From contig NZ_LMUY01000015.1 in assembly GCF_009765685.1 (NCBI RefSeq), positions 184,488 through 248,487 on the forward strand: a stretch of 64,000 bases of DNA, read 5' to 3'. The DNA is from Acidisphaera sp. L21. Lineage in GTDB: Bacteria > Pseudomonadota > Alphaproteobacteria > Acetobacterales > Acetobacteraceae. This document shows, piece by piece, positions 52,889 to 63,100 of this stretch. Position 1 is the first letter of the stretch. Each line of letters begins with the position of its first letter. Position numbers and translations under genes: made by a program. The notes under the pieces were generated by a model. That model had not been told where the DNA came from. It did no database searches and saw nothing but the letters and a program-made list of their open reading frames with translations.

Positions 52889-54405
52889 AGCCCGCCGTCG
52901 CTTTGGCCCTCCTGCTCGGCGCCTGCTCGGTCGGTCCCGATTACAAGGTGCCTTCCACCCCCGGCCTCACCGCCGCGTTCAAGGAGGCGCCGTTAGGCTG
53001 GACGCTGGCGCAGCCGCAGGATGCCGCGCCAAAGGGCGAGTGGTGGAGCATCTATCACGACCCGTTGCTGGACCGGCTGGAACGCTCGGTCGCGGTCAAC
53101 AACCAGAACGTCAAACAATTCGAAGCGCAGTACCGTGAGGCGCAGGCCACGGTCGACGTCGCGCGGTCCGCCCTATTCCCGACGATCAACGGCACAGCCA
53201 GCGCCACGCGGTCCTCCCGCGGCCGTACGTCGTCCGGCGGCACGTCGACCACAGGCAGCGTGCTGAGCAACACCGGCAGCACCGTCACCACTGGCAGCAC
53301 TGGAACGACCAGTAGCAGCAGCGGCACTACCAACAACATCTACACGCTGGAGGGGACGCTCGACTGGGATCTGGACGTGTGGGGCCGCATCCGCCGCCAG
53401 ATCGAAAGCGACGTCGCGGCCGCCCAGCTCAGCGCGGCAGACCTGGCGAATGCGACGCTTTCGGCCCAGGCCACGCTCGCCACCGACTACTTCGAATTGC
53501 GCTACGAGGATGCGCTGGCCAAGCTGCTGACCGATACGGTCGCCGCCTATACCGACGCACTGCGCATCACGCAAAACCAGTACAATGCCGGCACCGCCAG
53601 TGCGGCGGACACCTCCGCGGCGCAAACCCAGTTGGACACTACACGCGCGGAATTAGTGGCCGTGGGCGTGCTGCGCAGCCAGTACGAACACGCCATCGCC
53701 GTGCTGACGGGTGTGGCACCCGCCGAACTCACTATCCAACCCGGTGCACTCACCGCCGACGCGCCCACCGCACCCGGCGTCGTTCCCACCACCCTATTGC
53801 AGCGCCGCCCCGACATCGCCGCTGCCGAACGTGCGATGCAGCAGCAGAACGCGTTGATCGGTGTGCAGGTCGCTGCCTTCTACCCCGACATCAGCCTGTC
53901 CTCGCTTTATGGCTATTCCGGCAACCCCATCGGCTCGCTGATCCAGATGGGCAACCGCGTCTGGTCGCTCGGTGCGGCCGCCACCGAAACTCTGTTCGAG
54001 GGCGGGCTGCGCAATTCCGAGGTCGCCGCCGCCCGCGCCGCCTACGACGCCAGTGTCGCGACCTATCGCCAAACCGTGTTGACGGCGTTCCAGCAAGTGG
54101 AGGACGAGCTATCCGCCCTGCGCATCCTGGAACAACAGGCCGCCGCCACCGCCGCCGCCGTGCGATCCGCCCAGCGCTCGCTGCAGATCGCGCTCAACAC
54201 CTACCGCGCCGGTACGCAGCCCTACACCAGCGTCGTCACGCAGCAGACCGCGTTGCTGGGCAATCAGCAGACCTCATTGCAGGTCCAGGAACAACGAATG
54301 ATCGCCAGCGTGACGCTGGTCCAGGCTTTGGGCGGCGGGTTCACCACCGGCAATCTGCCAACCAAGGGCGCTTTGCAGACGGGATTGCCGTTCCTGAAAT
54401 ACTAG
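52885..54405 (+). CDS. Outer-membrane efflux factor (TolC/NodT-type lipoprotein)
   Basis: Outer-membrane channel of the OprM/NodT class, 506 aa. Signal peptide with lipobox LLGAC (Cys14), then SVGPDYKVP, the standard start of this family. Two homologous repeat halves form the trimeric barrel and alpha-tunnel. A Ser/Thr/Gly-rich insert at about residues 110-150 lies where the outer-surface barrel loop is expected. AGGAG at 52873-52877 precedes the ATG, which overlaps the pump stop. It completes the tripartite pump. Stop is shared with the convergent MFS gene in a single CTAG. Confidence 0.92.
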   Translation: MKPAVALALLLGACSVGPDYKVPSTPGLTAAFKEAPLGWTLAQPQDAAPKGEWWSIYHDPLLDRLERSVAVNNQNVKQFEAQYREAQATVDVARSALFPTINGTASATRSSRGRTSSGGTSTTGSVLSNTGSTVTTGSTGTTSSSSGTTNNIYTLEGTLDWDLDVWGRIRRQIESDVAAAQLSAADLANATLSAQATLATDYFELRYEDALAKLLTDTVAAYTDALRITQNQYNAGTASAADTSAAQTQLDTTRAELVAVGVLRSQYEHAIAVLTGVAPAELTIQPGALTADAPTAPGVVPTTLLQRRPDIAAAERAMQQQNALIGVQVAAFYPDISLSSLYGYSGNPIGSLIQMGNRVWSLGAAATETLFEGGLRNSEVAAARAAYDASVATYRQTVLTAFQQVEDELSALRILEQQAAATAAAVRSAQRSLQIALNTYRAGTQPYTSVVTQQTALLGNQQTSLQVQEQRMIASVTLVQALGGGFTTGNLPTKGALQTGLPFLKY

Positions 54406-55607
54406 CTGAGCTTATCGATATCCCGCAGCGCCGGGAACAGTTTCATCCACAGCAGCGCCACACCGATCGTGGCAACGCCCCCCAGTAGCGTTGCAGGCAC
54501 CGTGCCCAGCAGCGCGGCGGTCGTGCCCGACTCGAATTCGCCCAATTGGTTGGATGTGCCGATGAACAGCATGTTCACCGCGCTCACCCGGCCGCGCATC
54601 GCGTCCGGCGTGCGCATCTGGACGAGGGCGAAGCGCACCACGACACTCACCACGTCCGCCCCACCCAGCACGACCAGCGCTACGACGGAGACGGGGATAG
54701 ACCGGGAGACCGCGAACACGATCGTCGCCAGGCCAAACACCATGACGGCGCCGAACATCAGATGGCCGGCGCGACGCCGTATTGGCCGCCGGGCCAGCAG
54801 GATCGACATCGTCAGCGCACCCACCGCCGGCGCTGCCCGCAACAGGCCCAGCCCCCACGGACCAGTGTGCAGAATATCGCGCGCGTAAATCGGCAGCAGT
54901 GCCGTCGCACCGCCCAGCAGCACCGCGAACAAATCCAGCGAAACGGCGCCCAGCACGGCCGGGTGCGTCCAGATGAAAGTAATGCCGGATAGGACGGACC
55001 GAATTGTCGCAGGCTCCCGCGCGGGTACCGGCCGGTCGACCCGGATCAGCAGCACGGCGGTCGAGGCCAGACAGAACAGGGCGGCGGCGAGCGCAAACGG
55101 CACCGGTGCCCCGATGGCATACATCACGCCGCCAAACGCCGGGCCCAGGATCGTCGCCGTCTGATTGGCGGAGGCGGACCAGGCGCTCGCCTGCTGCAAT
55201 CGCTCGATCGGCACCAGGCCCGGCATCAAGGCCGACAGCGTCGGCGACTCAAACGCGCGGGCTGCGCCGATCAGCGTCACCACGCCAAAAATACCGTTCG
55301 CGCCCAACCAGCCAGTCGCCGTCCCCACTGCCAGGAACAGGCTGGTGCAAACCTCCACCACCTGGCAGATCGCCACGATGCGCCGCCGGTCGTAACGGTC
55401 CGCTACGTGCCCGACTGCGAGCGTCAGCAGTAGGATTGGCAGGAATTGCGCCAGCCCAACCAGCCCCAAATCGAACGCGCTGCCGGTGAGGGCGTAAATC
55501 TGCCACCCGATCGCCACCGACTGCATTTGAAAAGCGAAGCTGCTGCAAGCCCGCGCCGACAAGAACAGCGCGAAGGGTTTGTGGTGCAGAAGGGATTGCG
55601 AAGACAC
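54402..55607 (-). CDS. MFS exporter (EntS/MFS_3 type)
   Basis: Inner-membrane facilitator, 401 aa, about 12 hydrophobic segments. The segments FALFLSARACSSFAFQMQSVAIGWQIYALTGS-type start, HVADRYDRRRIV loop and MRGRVSAVNMLFIGTSNQLGEFESG are typical of the EntS-like group, which exports siderophores and other small molecules. The start is GTG at 55607. It follows the histidine kinase by 36 bp. No substrate can be assigned. Its presence beside an MdtABC-type operon recalls E. coli mdtABCD, but it is convergent, so it is not cotranscribed. Confidence 0.88.
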   Translation of the reverse strand: MSSQSLLHHKPFALFLSARACSSFAFQMQSVAIGWQIYALTGSAFDLGLVGLAQFLPILLLTLAVGHVADRYDRRRIVAICQVVEVCTSLFLAVGTATGWLGANGIFGVVTLIGAARAFESPTLSALMPGLVPIERLQQASAWSASANQTATILGPAFGGVMYAIGAPVPFALAAALFCLASTAVLLIRVDRPVPAREPATIRSVLSGITFIWTHPAVLGAVSLDLFAVLLGGATALLPIYARDILHTGPWGLGLLRAAPAVGALTMSILLARRPIRRRAGHLMFGAVMVFGLATIVFAVSRSIPVSVVALVVLGGADVVSVVVRFALVQMRTPDAMRGRVSAVNMLFIGTSNQLGEFESGTTAALLGTVPATLLGGVATIGVALLWMKLFPALRDIDKLS

Positions 55608-55643
55608 GCCCCCTCATGCGGGAGAACACGCGCGCTGTCGAGG

Positions 55644-57803
55644 CTATCCGTGCAACACTTGGCGCAACGAACGCGCCAATGTTTCGCGGTTGTAAGGCTT
55701 CGTCAGCAGGGGGATCTCCGGCGTGTCCTGCATCCCCGCGTCGGCCGAATACCCCGATGTCAGCAGCACCTTCAGTCCCGGCCGAAGCCGCGTCGCCGCG
55801 ACGGATAATTGCAGTCCGGTCATGCCACCAGGCATCACCACGTCGGAGAACAGGATGTCCACCCGGTCCGACCCGCGCAGTTGCACCAGCGCATCCTGCG
55901 CGGTGGCCGCCGTGCGGATGATGTAGCCCAGTTCGGCCAAGCTCTCGACGACCAGGTCGCGCAGGGCGTCCTCATCTTCGACCACCAGCACCACCGCCCC
56001 TTTGGGCGCCGTGGCATCGACCTGTGGCGCCGGCATGACGTGCTCCAGTGCGGTCGCGGAGCGCGGCAGCAGCAATTTGACCGCCGTCCCGCGACCGGGT
56101 GCGGTCAGGATGCGCACGTCACCACCGGCTTGTTTGGCGAAACCATAAACCTGGCTCAGCCCCAATCCGGTGCCTTTGCCGATTTCCTTGGTGGTGAAAA
56201 ATGGCTCGAACGCCTTGGCGGCGGTCGCCGGGTCCATCCCGCTGCCGTTATCGGCAACCACGATCCGCACATAGGCACCCGGCGGCAGATCCGGATTTTC
56301 CGACGGTGCCTGCGCGACGTTGCGGGTCGCAATGCGGATCGTGCCGCCATTCGGCATCGCGTCCCGCGCATTGCCCACCAGGTTCAGGATCGCGGCCTCG
56401 AAATGTCCGGGGTCAAGCTGCACCGGGTCCAATTGCGGCGCCAGGCTGTAGACGACTTTCACCGCCTCGCTGGCCGCACGCTCCAGCAATTGCCGGAAAT
56501 CCAGCAGCAGCGCGTTCAAATCGACGGTTTCCGGATGCACCAACTGCCTGCGCGAAAATGTCAGCAATTGCTGCGTCACCTTGCCGCCATGCTGCGCCGC
56601 CTGAATGATTTGGCTGGCCAGCCGCCGCACCCGCGCCGGGTCGTCGGCACGATTGGCCAGCAATTCCGCACTGCCGAGAATGACGGTCAGCAGATTGTTG
56701 AAGTCGTGTGCCACGCCGCCGGTCATCTGGCCGACCGCTTCCAACCGCTGCGACCGTAGCAGCGCAGCCTCCGCCCGCTCGCGCCGCTGCATTTCCTGGT
56801 GCGCGTGGTCCAGCGCCGCCATCTCCCGCCGGGTGCGCACCAGCGCCGTCCAGGTGACCGCGAACAGCGCCACCGTGACGGGCAGGCCGAACACCAGGTG
56901 GCTCATCATCCGCCGGCGCCACAACGCCATGATGCTGGCCTGGCTGCGCCCGGCGACGACATACAGTGGGTAGCCCTGCACCCGGCGATAGGCATAGACC
57001 CGCTGCGGTGCTGCCGGGTCGATGATCGAGCGGGTTTGGAACAGCCCGGCATCCGGGTTGGACTGGATGGCGGCGAAGAACGGGGTGCCAACCTTGATCT
57101 GCGGCGGCTCGCCGGGGATCGGCGGGTATCGCACCAGGATCTGGCCATCGTCGCGCACCAGCGTCAGCACCTTGCCCGCGGTGCCATCTTGGCTTTCACC
57201 GACCAGGGCGCCGTAGAAATCCTCGAAATAGCTGGGGGACACGGCGACGTCGATCACGCCCTTCAACGCGCCGGCCGCATCCTTCCAGGGCTGCGCCAGG
57301 CCGAAGAATAATTGCCGGTTCACGTCGCCGACCTGCAGCCCGCTGATGTAGGTGCCGGGAAAGCCCTCCAACACCGCACGGAAATAGTCGCGCGGTCGAA
57401 GATCGACGTGGCGTGGCACTGGGAAGGTGCCGGCACTCGCCAGCGGCGTGCCATCGATGCCTGCCACCATCACGCTCTGAACCTGCGGTAACTTGCCCAC
57501 GATCATGCCGAACGCGTCGTGGAAGTGCTTTTCCCCGGCAGCGATCGCCGATGCGTCCAACCCGCGCACCAGATCGTTGACGCGATCGGCGACCTGGGAC
57601 TCCCCCTCGAAAATCTTCGCGGCCTGTTCGCGCGCGACTTCGCTGGTGCGCAGCAAGTCCCGCTCGGCATCCGTGATGGCGGATTTGTAGTTCAGCCAGG
57701 CGGCGATCCCGAACAGCAGGATGGGGATGGCCACGCACGCGACGAGCAGCAGCTTCAGCAGGCCGATCGCGCTACGGCTGGCTGCGGGCGACCTTGTCAG
57801 CAC
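55644..57803 (-). CDS. Hybrid sensor histidine kinase with C-terminal receiver
   Basis: Membrane-bound hybrid kinase, 719 aa. TM1 about 14-36, periplasmic dCache_1-like domain about 40-290, TM2 about 300-322, HisKA with phospho-acceptor His366 in GGVAHDFNNLLTV, ATPase domain with N-box Asn478 and G-box KGTGLGLSQ, then a receiver with Asp654 in LFSDVVMPGG. The H-box sequence places it in the HWE/hybrid-like group common in alphaproteobacteria. The start is a GTG at 57803 without a strong ribosome site. No separate response regulator is adjacent, so its output partner is elsewhere. It is 63 bp downstream of phnM. Confidence 0.92.
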   Translation of the reverse strand: MLTRSPAASRSAIGLLKLLLVACVAIPILLFGIAAWLNYKSAITDAERDLLRTSEVAREQAAKIFEGESQVADRVNDLVRGLDASAIAAGEKHFHDAFGMIVGKLPQVQSVMVAGIDGTPLASAGTFPVPRHVDLRPRDYFRAVLEGFPGTYISGLQVGDVNRQLFFGLAQPWKDAAGALKGVIDVAVSPSYFEDFYGALVGESQDGTAGKVLTLVRDDGQILVRYPPIPGEPPQIKVGTPFFAAIQSNPDAGLFQTRSIIDPAAPQRVYAYRRVQGYPLYVVAGRSQASIMALWRRRMMSHLVFGLPVTVALFAVTWTALVRTRREMAALDHAHQEMQRRERAEAALLRSQRLEAVGQMTGGVAHDFNNLLTVILGSAELLANRADDPARVRRLASQIIQAAQHGGKVTQQLLTFSRRQLVHPETVDLNALLLDFRQLLERAASEAVKVVYSLAPQLDPVQLDPGHFEAAILNLVGNARDAMPNGGTIRIATRNVAQAPSENPDLPPGAYVRIVVADNGSGMDPATAAKAFEPFFTTKEIGKGTGLGLSQVYGFAKQAGGDVRILTAPGRGTAVKLLLPRSATALEHVMPAPQVDATAPKGAVVLVVEDEDALRDLVVESLAELGYIIRTAATAQDALVQLRGSDRVDILFSDVVMPGGMTGLQLSVAATRLRPGLKVLLTSGYSADAGMQDTPEIPLLTKPYNRETLARSLRQVLHG

Positions 57804-57866
57804 GGCGGGAAGGGTCCCATCGCGCCACCATGTCGCGTTGCGGGGGGCGGCGTCCAGATGTGGGCC

Positions 57867-59006
57867 TTATCGCAGGCGACGATGCGCCTCGGCCGTAGCC
57901 GCGGCGATACGGCCATTGGCGATGGTTGCCACCACCTGGGGGATCGGACCCGGGTCCACCAGCACGATGTCGGCCCGCTTGCCCGGCGCCAACACGCCGC
58001 GGTCGGTCAGCCCCGCCGCCTGCGCCGGGTTGGTGGACACCAGCGCCCACGCCGTCGCCAGGTCCAGCACGCCGCGCCCGGCCAGCACGAACGGCGCTTG
58101 GGACAGCGCCGGGTAATAATAATCGCTCGTGAGGATGCGGCAGATCCCCGCCTCCGCCATGGTCGCCGCGGATGCCCAGCCAAGATGGGATCCGCCCCGC
58201 ACCACATTGGGGCTGCCCATCGCCACCCAGTCGCCAGCGGCGACGGCGGCGCGCGCGACCTCCTCCGCCATCGGGAATTCGCAGATGCGGGCGCCGAGAG
58301 TGCGGAACGCGTCCCGCACCGGCAGGGTATCGTCGTCATGGCTTGCCATGGGCAGGCCGGCCGCGTGGGCTGCGGCGGCGATGCGCTGCTGCGCCTCCGG
58401 CACCTCCGTCGCGCGGGCAGCCACCATCGTGGTCAGCGCGCGAAATGCGTCCACCGTCATGCCAGCGCGATCGCTGTATTTCGCGGCCGTCACCGGGTCT
58501 GCCGTCCTGCGGACGATCGCCGGGGTATGGTCGTTGAAGGCCAGCAGATGCACCCGCCCGGCGGCAATATCGGCGATCGCCATGTCCAACGCGTCCAGAT
58601 TGAACGCCTCCCACCGTAGATGCACCCGCATGTCGCACACCCGGCGCGGCCAGCTGGCATCCAGCGCGTTCAGCAGCGCGGTCCAGGTGGCGACACCGCG
58701 CAGCCCCGGTTCCCACGACAGCGTAATGCCGTGATAGGCGGTGGTGATGCCGTTGGCGAGCAACTGTGTTTCGGTTTCGGCGAGCGCCAGATCCATGGGG
58801 AAATCCACGCCGGGCCGGGGCTGAATCTGCCGCTCGAACGCGTCGCCGTGCAGGTCGATGATGCCGGGCAGCACCAGCAGGCCGCTCGCATCGATGCTTC
58901 GCCGGGCCGCGGCTGGCGTGTCGATGACGCCGTCATGCACGCCGATCTCACCCTCGACGAGCGCCCCATCGATCAGAACCTGCCCGCCGTCGATACGAAG
59001 ATCCAT
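57867..59006 (-). CDS. phnM: PhnM-like alpha-D-ribose 1-methylphosphonate 5-triphosphate diphosphatase
   Basis: Amidohydrolase-superfamily enzyme, 379 aa. Hallmarks of PhnM are clear: DLHGDAFERQIQPRPGVD (His53, Asp55), ASHDDDT, GSPNVVRGGSHLG and SDYYYPAL. In the C-P lyase pathway PhnM removes pyrophosphate from the triphosphorylated ribosyl phosphonate. The ATG at 59006 is 2 bp after the hydrolase stop and begins MDLRIDGGQ; the frame is open to 59123 but upstream residues overlap the hydrolase. No phnG-L genes are in the window, so it is an orphan here and might act on another substrate. Confidence 0.88.
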   Translation of the reverse strand: MDLRIDGGQVLIDGALVEGEIGVHDGVIDTPAAARRSIDASGLLVLPGIIDLHGDAFERQIQPRPGVDFPMDLALAETETQLLANGITTAYHGITLSWEPGLRGVATWTALLNALDASWPRRVCDMRVHLRWEAFNLDALDMAIADIAAGRVHLLAFNDHTPAIVRRTADPVTAAKYSDRAGMTVDAFRALTTMVAARATEVPEAQQRIAAAAHAAGLPMASHDDDTLPVRDAFRTLGARICEFPMAEEVARAAVAAGDWVAMGSPNVVRGGSHLGWASAATMAEAGICRILTSDYYYPALSQAPFVLAGRGVLDLATAWALVSTNPAQAAGLTDRGVLAPGKRADIVLVDPGPIPQVVATIANGRIAAATAEAHRRLR

Positions 59007-59008
59007 GC

Positions 59009-60106
59009 TCACTCGCCTGTCATGAGGAACCGGTAGAGCAGGTCCACCACCTGCTCCGGCTGTTCCTGTTGCACCCAATGCCCGGCCCCGGGAACCAGGT
59101 GCCAACCGGTCATACGCGAACAAGCCTCGGATTTCATCCGCTGCAATGCGCCATAGCTCTGATACGTGCCCCAGTCACTGGCCCCGGCAATGAACACGGC
59201 CGGCACGTCGATGGTGCGCCCGGCGAACAGTTCCAAATCGGCGTTCACGCCTTCGGTGCGGCAGCGATACCAATGCAGGCCGCCGCCGAAGCCGGTGCGT
59301 CCATATTCGGCGGCATAGACCGCCAGCTCAGCATCTGGCAGCCATTCGCAGGCGGCGATCTGGTCCGCGGTCGGCATATGGGCGGCGGCGGTTTTCGCCA
59401 TGCCCTGTGCCAACGGCATCACGTAGTAATCGGGCAGCCGCGCCAGTTCGGTGGCAGCGCCAGACCGCAGTGGGCCGGGCATGTTGCCGGCCCAATCCGC
59501 GCTTTTGACGTGATAGTAGGCGCGCAGGAACGCATGCAGTCCCTGCGGTGGATGCCACATGTCCGGGTTCGCGTCCGGGCCGGAATAATACCACTGGTAA
59601 TGCTTGCGCGGGGGATCCAGCCGGGCAAGTTCCCCCAATGCCGGGTTTGGCGTCGCTGGCCCGTGGCCGATCGCCGGCGGTCCAGCAAAGGGTGCGCTCA
59701 TCAAGGCGACCCGGCGAAACACATCCGGCCGCACCAACGCGCACACCGCGGCGACAGAGGACCCGAAATCATGCCCGAACAGCCCGGCCACGGTTTTATG
59801 GCCCATCGCATCCACCAGCGAGACCACGTCCCGCGCCAGGTTCAGCAGCCGGAACGGGCGCAGATCCGTGTCGTACTCGCCACTCCACCCCGTGGTCTGC
59901 CCATAGCCTCGCTGGTCCGGCGCAATGACGTGGTAGCCGAACGCCGCCAGCGCCGGCATCACCTTGCGCCAGGAATACGCCAGCTCCGGAAAGCCGTGCA
60001 GTAGCACGACGGCGGGGTGCGCCGGGTCCCCGGCCTCCAGCACATGCATGTCCAACCCATTGATCCCCGGCACCATGCGGGACCGAATGCCGGCTGGAAG
60101 GTTCAT
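59009..60106 (-). CDS. Epoxide hydrolase-like alpha/beta hydrolase
   Basis: Alpha/beta hydrolase, 365 aa, of the soluble epoxide hydrolase group. The oxyanion motif HGFPE is at 37-41, the nucleophile is Asp113 in GHDFGS, and the general base is His343 in GAGHWVQQEQ. The lid carries several tyrosines (WYYSG near 172-175 and HWYRC near 278-282) as needed for epoxide protonation. Converts epoxides to diols; a haloalkane dehalogenase is less likely given the HGFPE motif and tyrosines. Start overlaps the A2M stop (ATGA, 60103-60106) and its stop is 2 bp before phnM. Confidence 0.9.
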   Translation of the reverse strand: MNLPAGIRSRMVPGINGLDMHVLEAGDPAHPAVVLLHGFPELAYSWRKVMPALAAFGYHVIAPDQRGYGQTTGWSGEYDTDLRPFRLLNLARDVVSLVDAMGHKTVAGLFGHDFGSSVAAVCALVRPDVFRRVALMSAPFAGPPAIGHGPATPNPALGELARLDPPRKHYQWYYSGPDANPDMWHPPQGLHAFLRAYYHVKSADWAGNMPGPLRSGAATELARLPDYYVMPLAQGMAKTAAAHMPTADQIAACEWLPDAELAVYAAEYGRTGFGGGLHWYRCRTEGVNADLELFAGRTIDVPAVFIAGASDWGTYQSYGALQRMKSEACSRMTGWHLVPGAGHWVQQEQPEQVVDLLYRFLMTGE

Positions 60107-63100
60107 GGCGACCGCTCCACCACCACCCGCGCGCCGGCCGTGCTGCCGGTCACGCCAAGCTGGTACAGCATCTCCGTCGTCGCGGGTGGCTCAGTAAAGC
60201 TACCCGGCGTGGTGGCACGCAGCCGCGTGCGCATCGTGTACGTGCCCGTGGCCAGCCGCAGCCACACCGCCACCACCTCGTCATCGCCATACGACGCATA
60301 GGACGGCGCCAGCGTCGGCCCTGCGGAGGGCTGCGCGTCCGCCGTGGCGGTGGCCAGCGCCGGGTTCAGCGGCTCCAACCCGGCGGGGAGCGGCAGCCGC
60401 ATTGCCACCTGGGCGCGTTCCTCGGGGTTCACCAACTCGTCCACCTCCTCCACCACATCGCCGACGCTCAGATGGATTGCGCCATCCGACCCCGGCTCCA
60501 ACGTCACCATCGGCGGCTGCACCGCGCCCTGCATCGGGGGCACCCGCATCAGCGTGCGCGCCAGCACGAAGCCATGTTGGTCCGCCCGGGCCTGTGCGCC
60601 AGGCTGCACCGGCACGTAGTCGGTTGCGGCCAGCGCCACGATACCCGGCGCGGCCTGCACCCGAACCGGCCCTGTCGCAGTCGTGCTGGCCTGCACCAAT
60701 GGATGGTCGCGGTCCAGCGGTCCGGTCGTCGGCTTGTCCGGCATCGTCACAGTCGTTTGCACCGGCGTCACGGGCGACTGCCACGCAGCCGCCAGCGCCT
60801 GAAATGCGGCCGCCGTCGCATCGGTGCTACCCCAGCCCTGGCCCGTGGCCATCCCGATCAACGCCGTCCGCAGCACCGCCCCCCGCGGATCGTTCGGCGC
60901 AGCGATGGCGGCCGCCTGCGTCACCTGCGCCAGGCTACGCGCTTCCGATGGCAGGATCGCCGCCGTCGCCGGCTGGTCGCGCAGCCCTGCATAAACCGGC
61001 TTGCCATCGCGGCTCAGCAGATTCACCCGCTCCCACATTGCATCCAGCACACTGCCCAGCCGCCCACGATCGCTGGCGGGCAGGCGGCTCAGCACGGTCG
61101 CCAAATCCCCCAATGCCCCGCTGGAAAGCTGCGAAGCCCGTTGTGCCAGTTCGTTGGCATAATCGGCCGAAAGCTGGCCGCCATCGGCCAGCGCCAACAG
61201 GGCGGACACACGTTCGAACAACTCCACGCCGCGGATCAAATGCGGGTAGTCGCTGCGTAGCGCCGCCTGTAGCACCTTCGCCATCCGATCCGCCGTCGGC
61301 TTGTCCACCGGCAACCCGGCGCGCCCGGCCGCGACCAACACCCGATATGCCTGCGCCGTCAGCCATACCGAGCCGTCGGTGTGCGGGAAGAACGCCACCA
61401 GCCCATCATCATCCGTGCTCAGCTTCACCGACCCGATTGCCGCCGCCACATCAGCCGCCACCCGGCTGCGCAGCCCGGCCGCATCCATCAGCGGCGTGAA
61501 GGGCATCAGCGACAATTCCGCCCGCGCCAATGCGAGGCGCTGCGCCGTGCCGTCCACCGCCGGCCGGGTCAGGAATCCCGCAGCGCCAATCAGCCGCACC
61601 ACCGCCGGGTCGCTGGCGAGGGTGACGGTGCGCAGGTAGCTGGCTGGCCGCGCCGGATCGGCCAGGGCAGGGATCGCCAGCGCCCCATTGGCCCCCGTCG
61701 CCAGCAGATCCCGCACGTGCACCACCGGCCGATCGGGCCGGATCGGCAGGTCGATCTGCACCGCGTCGCTCGCCTTGTCCGAACTGCGTTGCAGCAGGAA
61801 CCGCACCCGCGCCATCGTCGTGCTGCCATTCGGCTCCGGCACGGTCACCGCGAAATCGGTGCGCGCCGGCCGTTGCCCGTCCCAACTGACGGGCACCTGC
61901 TTCGCTCCGCTCACCACCAGATCATCCACCGAGACCGCGGCGACGCCCGCCCCGCCGGAGCCCTCGACAATCCGCCCGATCAACCCGGCGGTAAAGGTAT
62001 CGCCTGGCCGCACGAACCGGGGCAGCACCGCCTGCGCCACCAGGGGCTGACGGATCTTCATCTGCCCGGTGCCGAACCCAAACCGGTCCGGCCCGCTCAC
62101 CGCCTTGGCCCGCAGCATGAACACCGTCAGCGTATCCGGCAGCTTCACATGCACCCGCGCCGTTCCGTCCGCGCCGAACTTAACCCGCGGCTCGTACAGC
62201 GGGACCGGCGTGAAGTTCTTGCGGACCGAGATGTTCTCCATCCCGAAATCCCCCGCCTCGTCGCCGCCCGGCGTTTCCTGCAACGGGATGACCCCGAACG
62301 CCATGTTGCGCGTATCCCGCGCCTGCATGATCGTTGGCCGGTTGACGATGAAGGCCGGCAGCGGATCCAGCGGCGCTTCTTTCGCCAGCGACAGCACCGC
62401 CTGGTCCACCATCCACACCGTCGCCTCCCCGGACACGGGGCGACCGCGCGCATCGGCCAGATGCAGCACCATGTCGAATTCCTGCGCCGGCCGAGCCTCC
62501 GCTGGTGCCTCGAACGACACGGTCACGCGGTTGTCGGTGGGGTTTACAATCACCCACTTGGTCGCCGCCAACGTGGTCGGCTTGCCCTGGTCGAACGGGC
62601 TGGTCGCCGTCACTGGCACCGCCAGACGGCCGCGCATCAGCAGGAAATGCACCGCCAGCCGCGGCATTTGCTGCTTGCGGATCGGCACGCTGTAGCGGCC
62701 GAAGCCATTGGTGATGTCGACCCAATCATACCGGAACCGCCCCTCCGGCTCCTCGACGATGGCCAGTGCACGCGCGGTCTGGAACGGGCTCTGGATCACC
62801 AGCGTCGCTGTCTCGCCCGGGTCGTAGCGGTCCTTGTCGGTGCTGACGGTGACAGTCTGCGCCGGCGGACGCTGCCAGGTGACGGGCGTGTTGCCGGCCA
62901 TGAACAGATCGACCTTCACCGTCTGCGTGCGCCCGACCTTATCCGCCGCCGTCACCTCCACCAAGTAGACCCCGGCTTCATCCACGCCGAAATGCACTGG
63001 CTGAGCAGTCGCCCCGCTGGTCACTTTGCGTTCCGCCACGGTCTCGTCCAGCACTTGGGTCTGATACTTGGCCGTCCCCTGCGCGAAATCGCTCGCCTCC

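Noticed and set aside
54402..57803. Idea that the MFS exporter and histidine kinase are mdtD and baeS of an E. coli-like mdtABCD-baeSR operon
   Set aside because: They are on the opposite strand, the kinase is a Cache-type hybrid with its own receiver unlike BaeS, and no baeR-like regulator is present.
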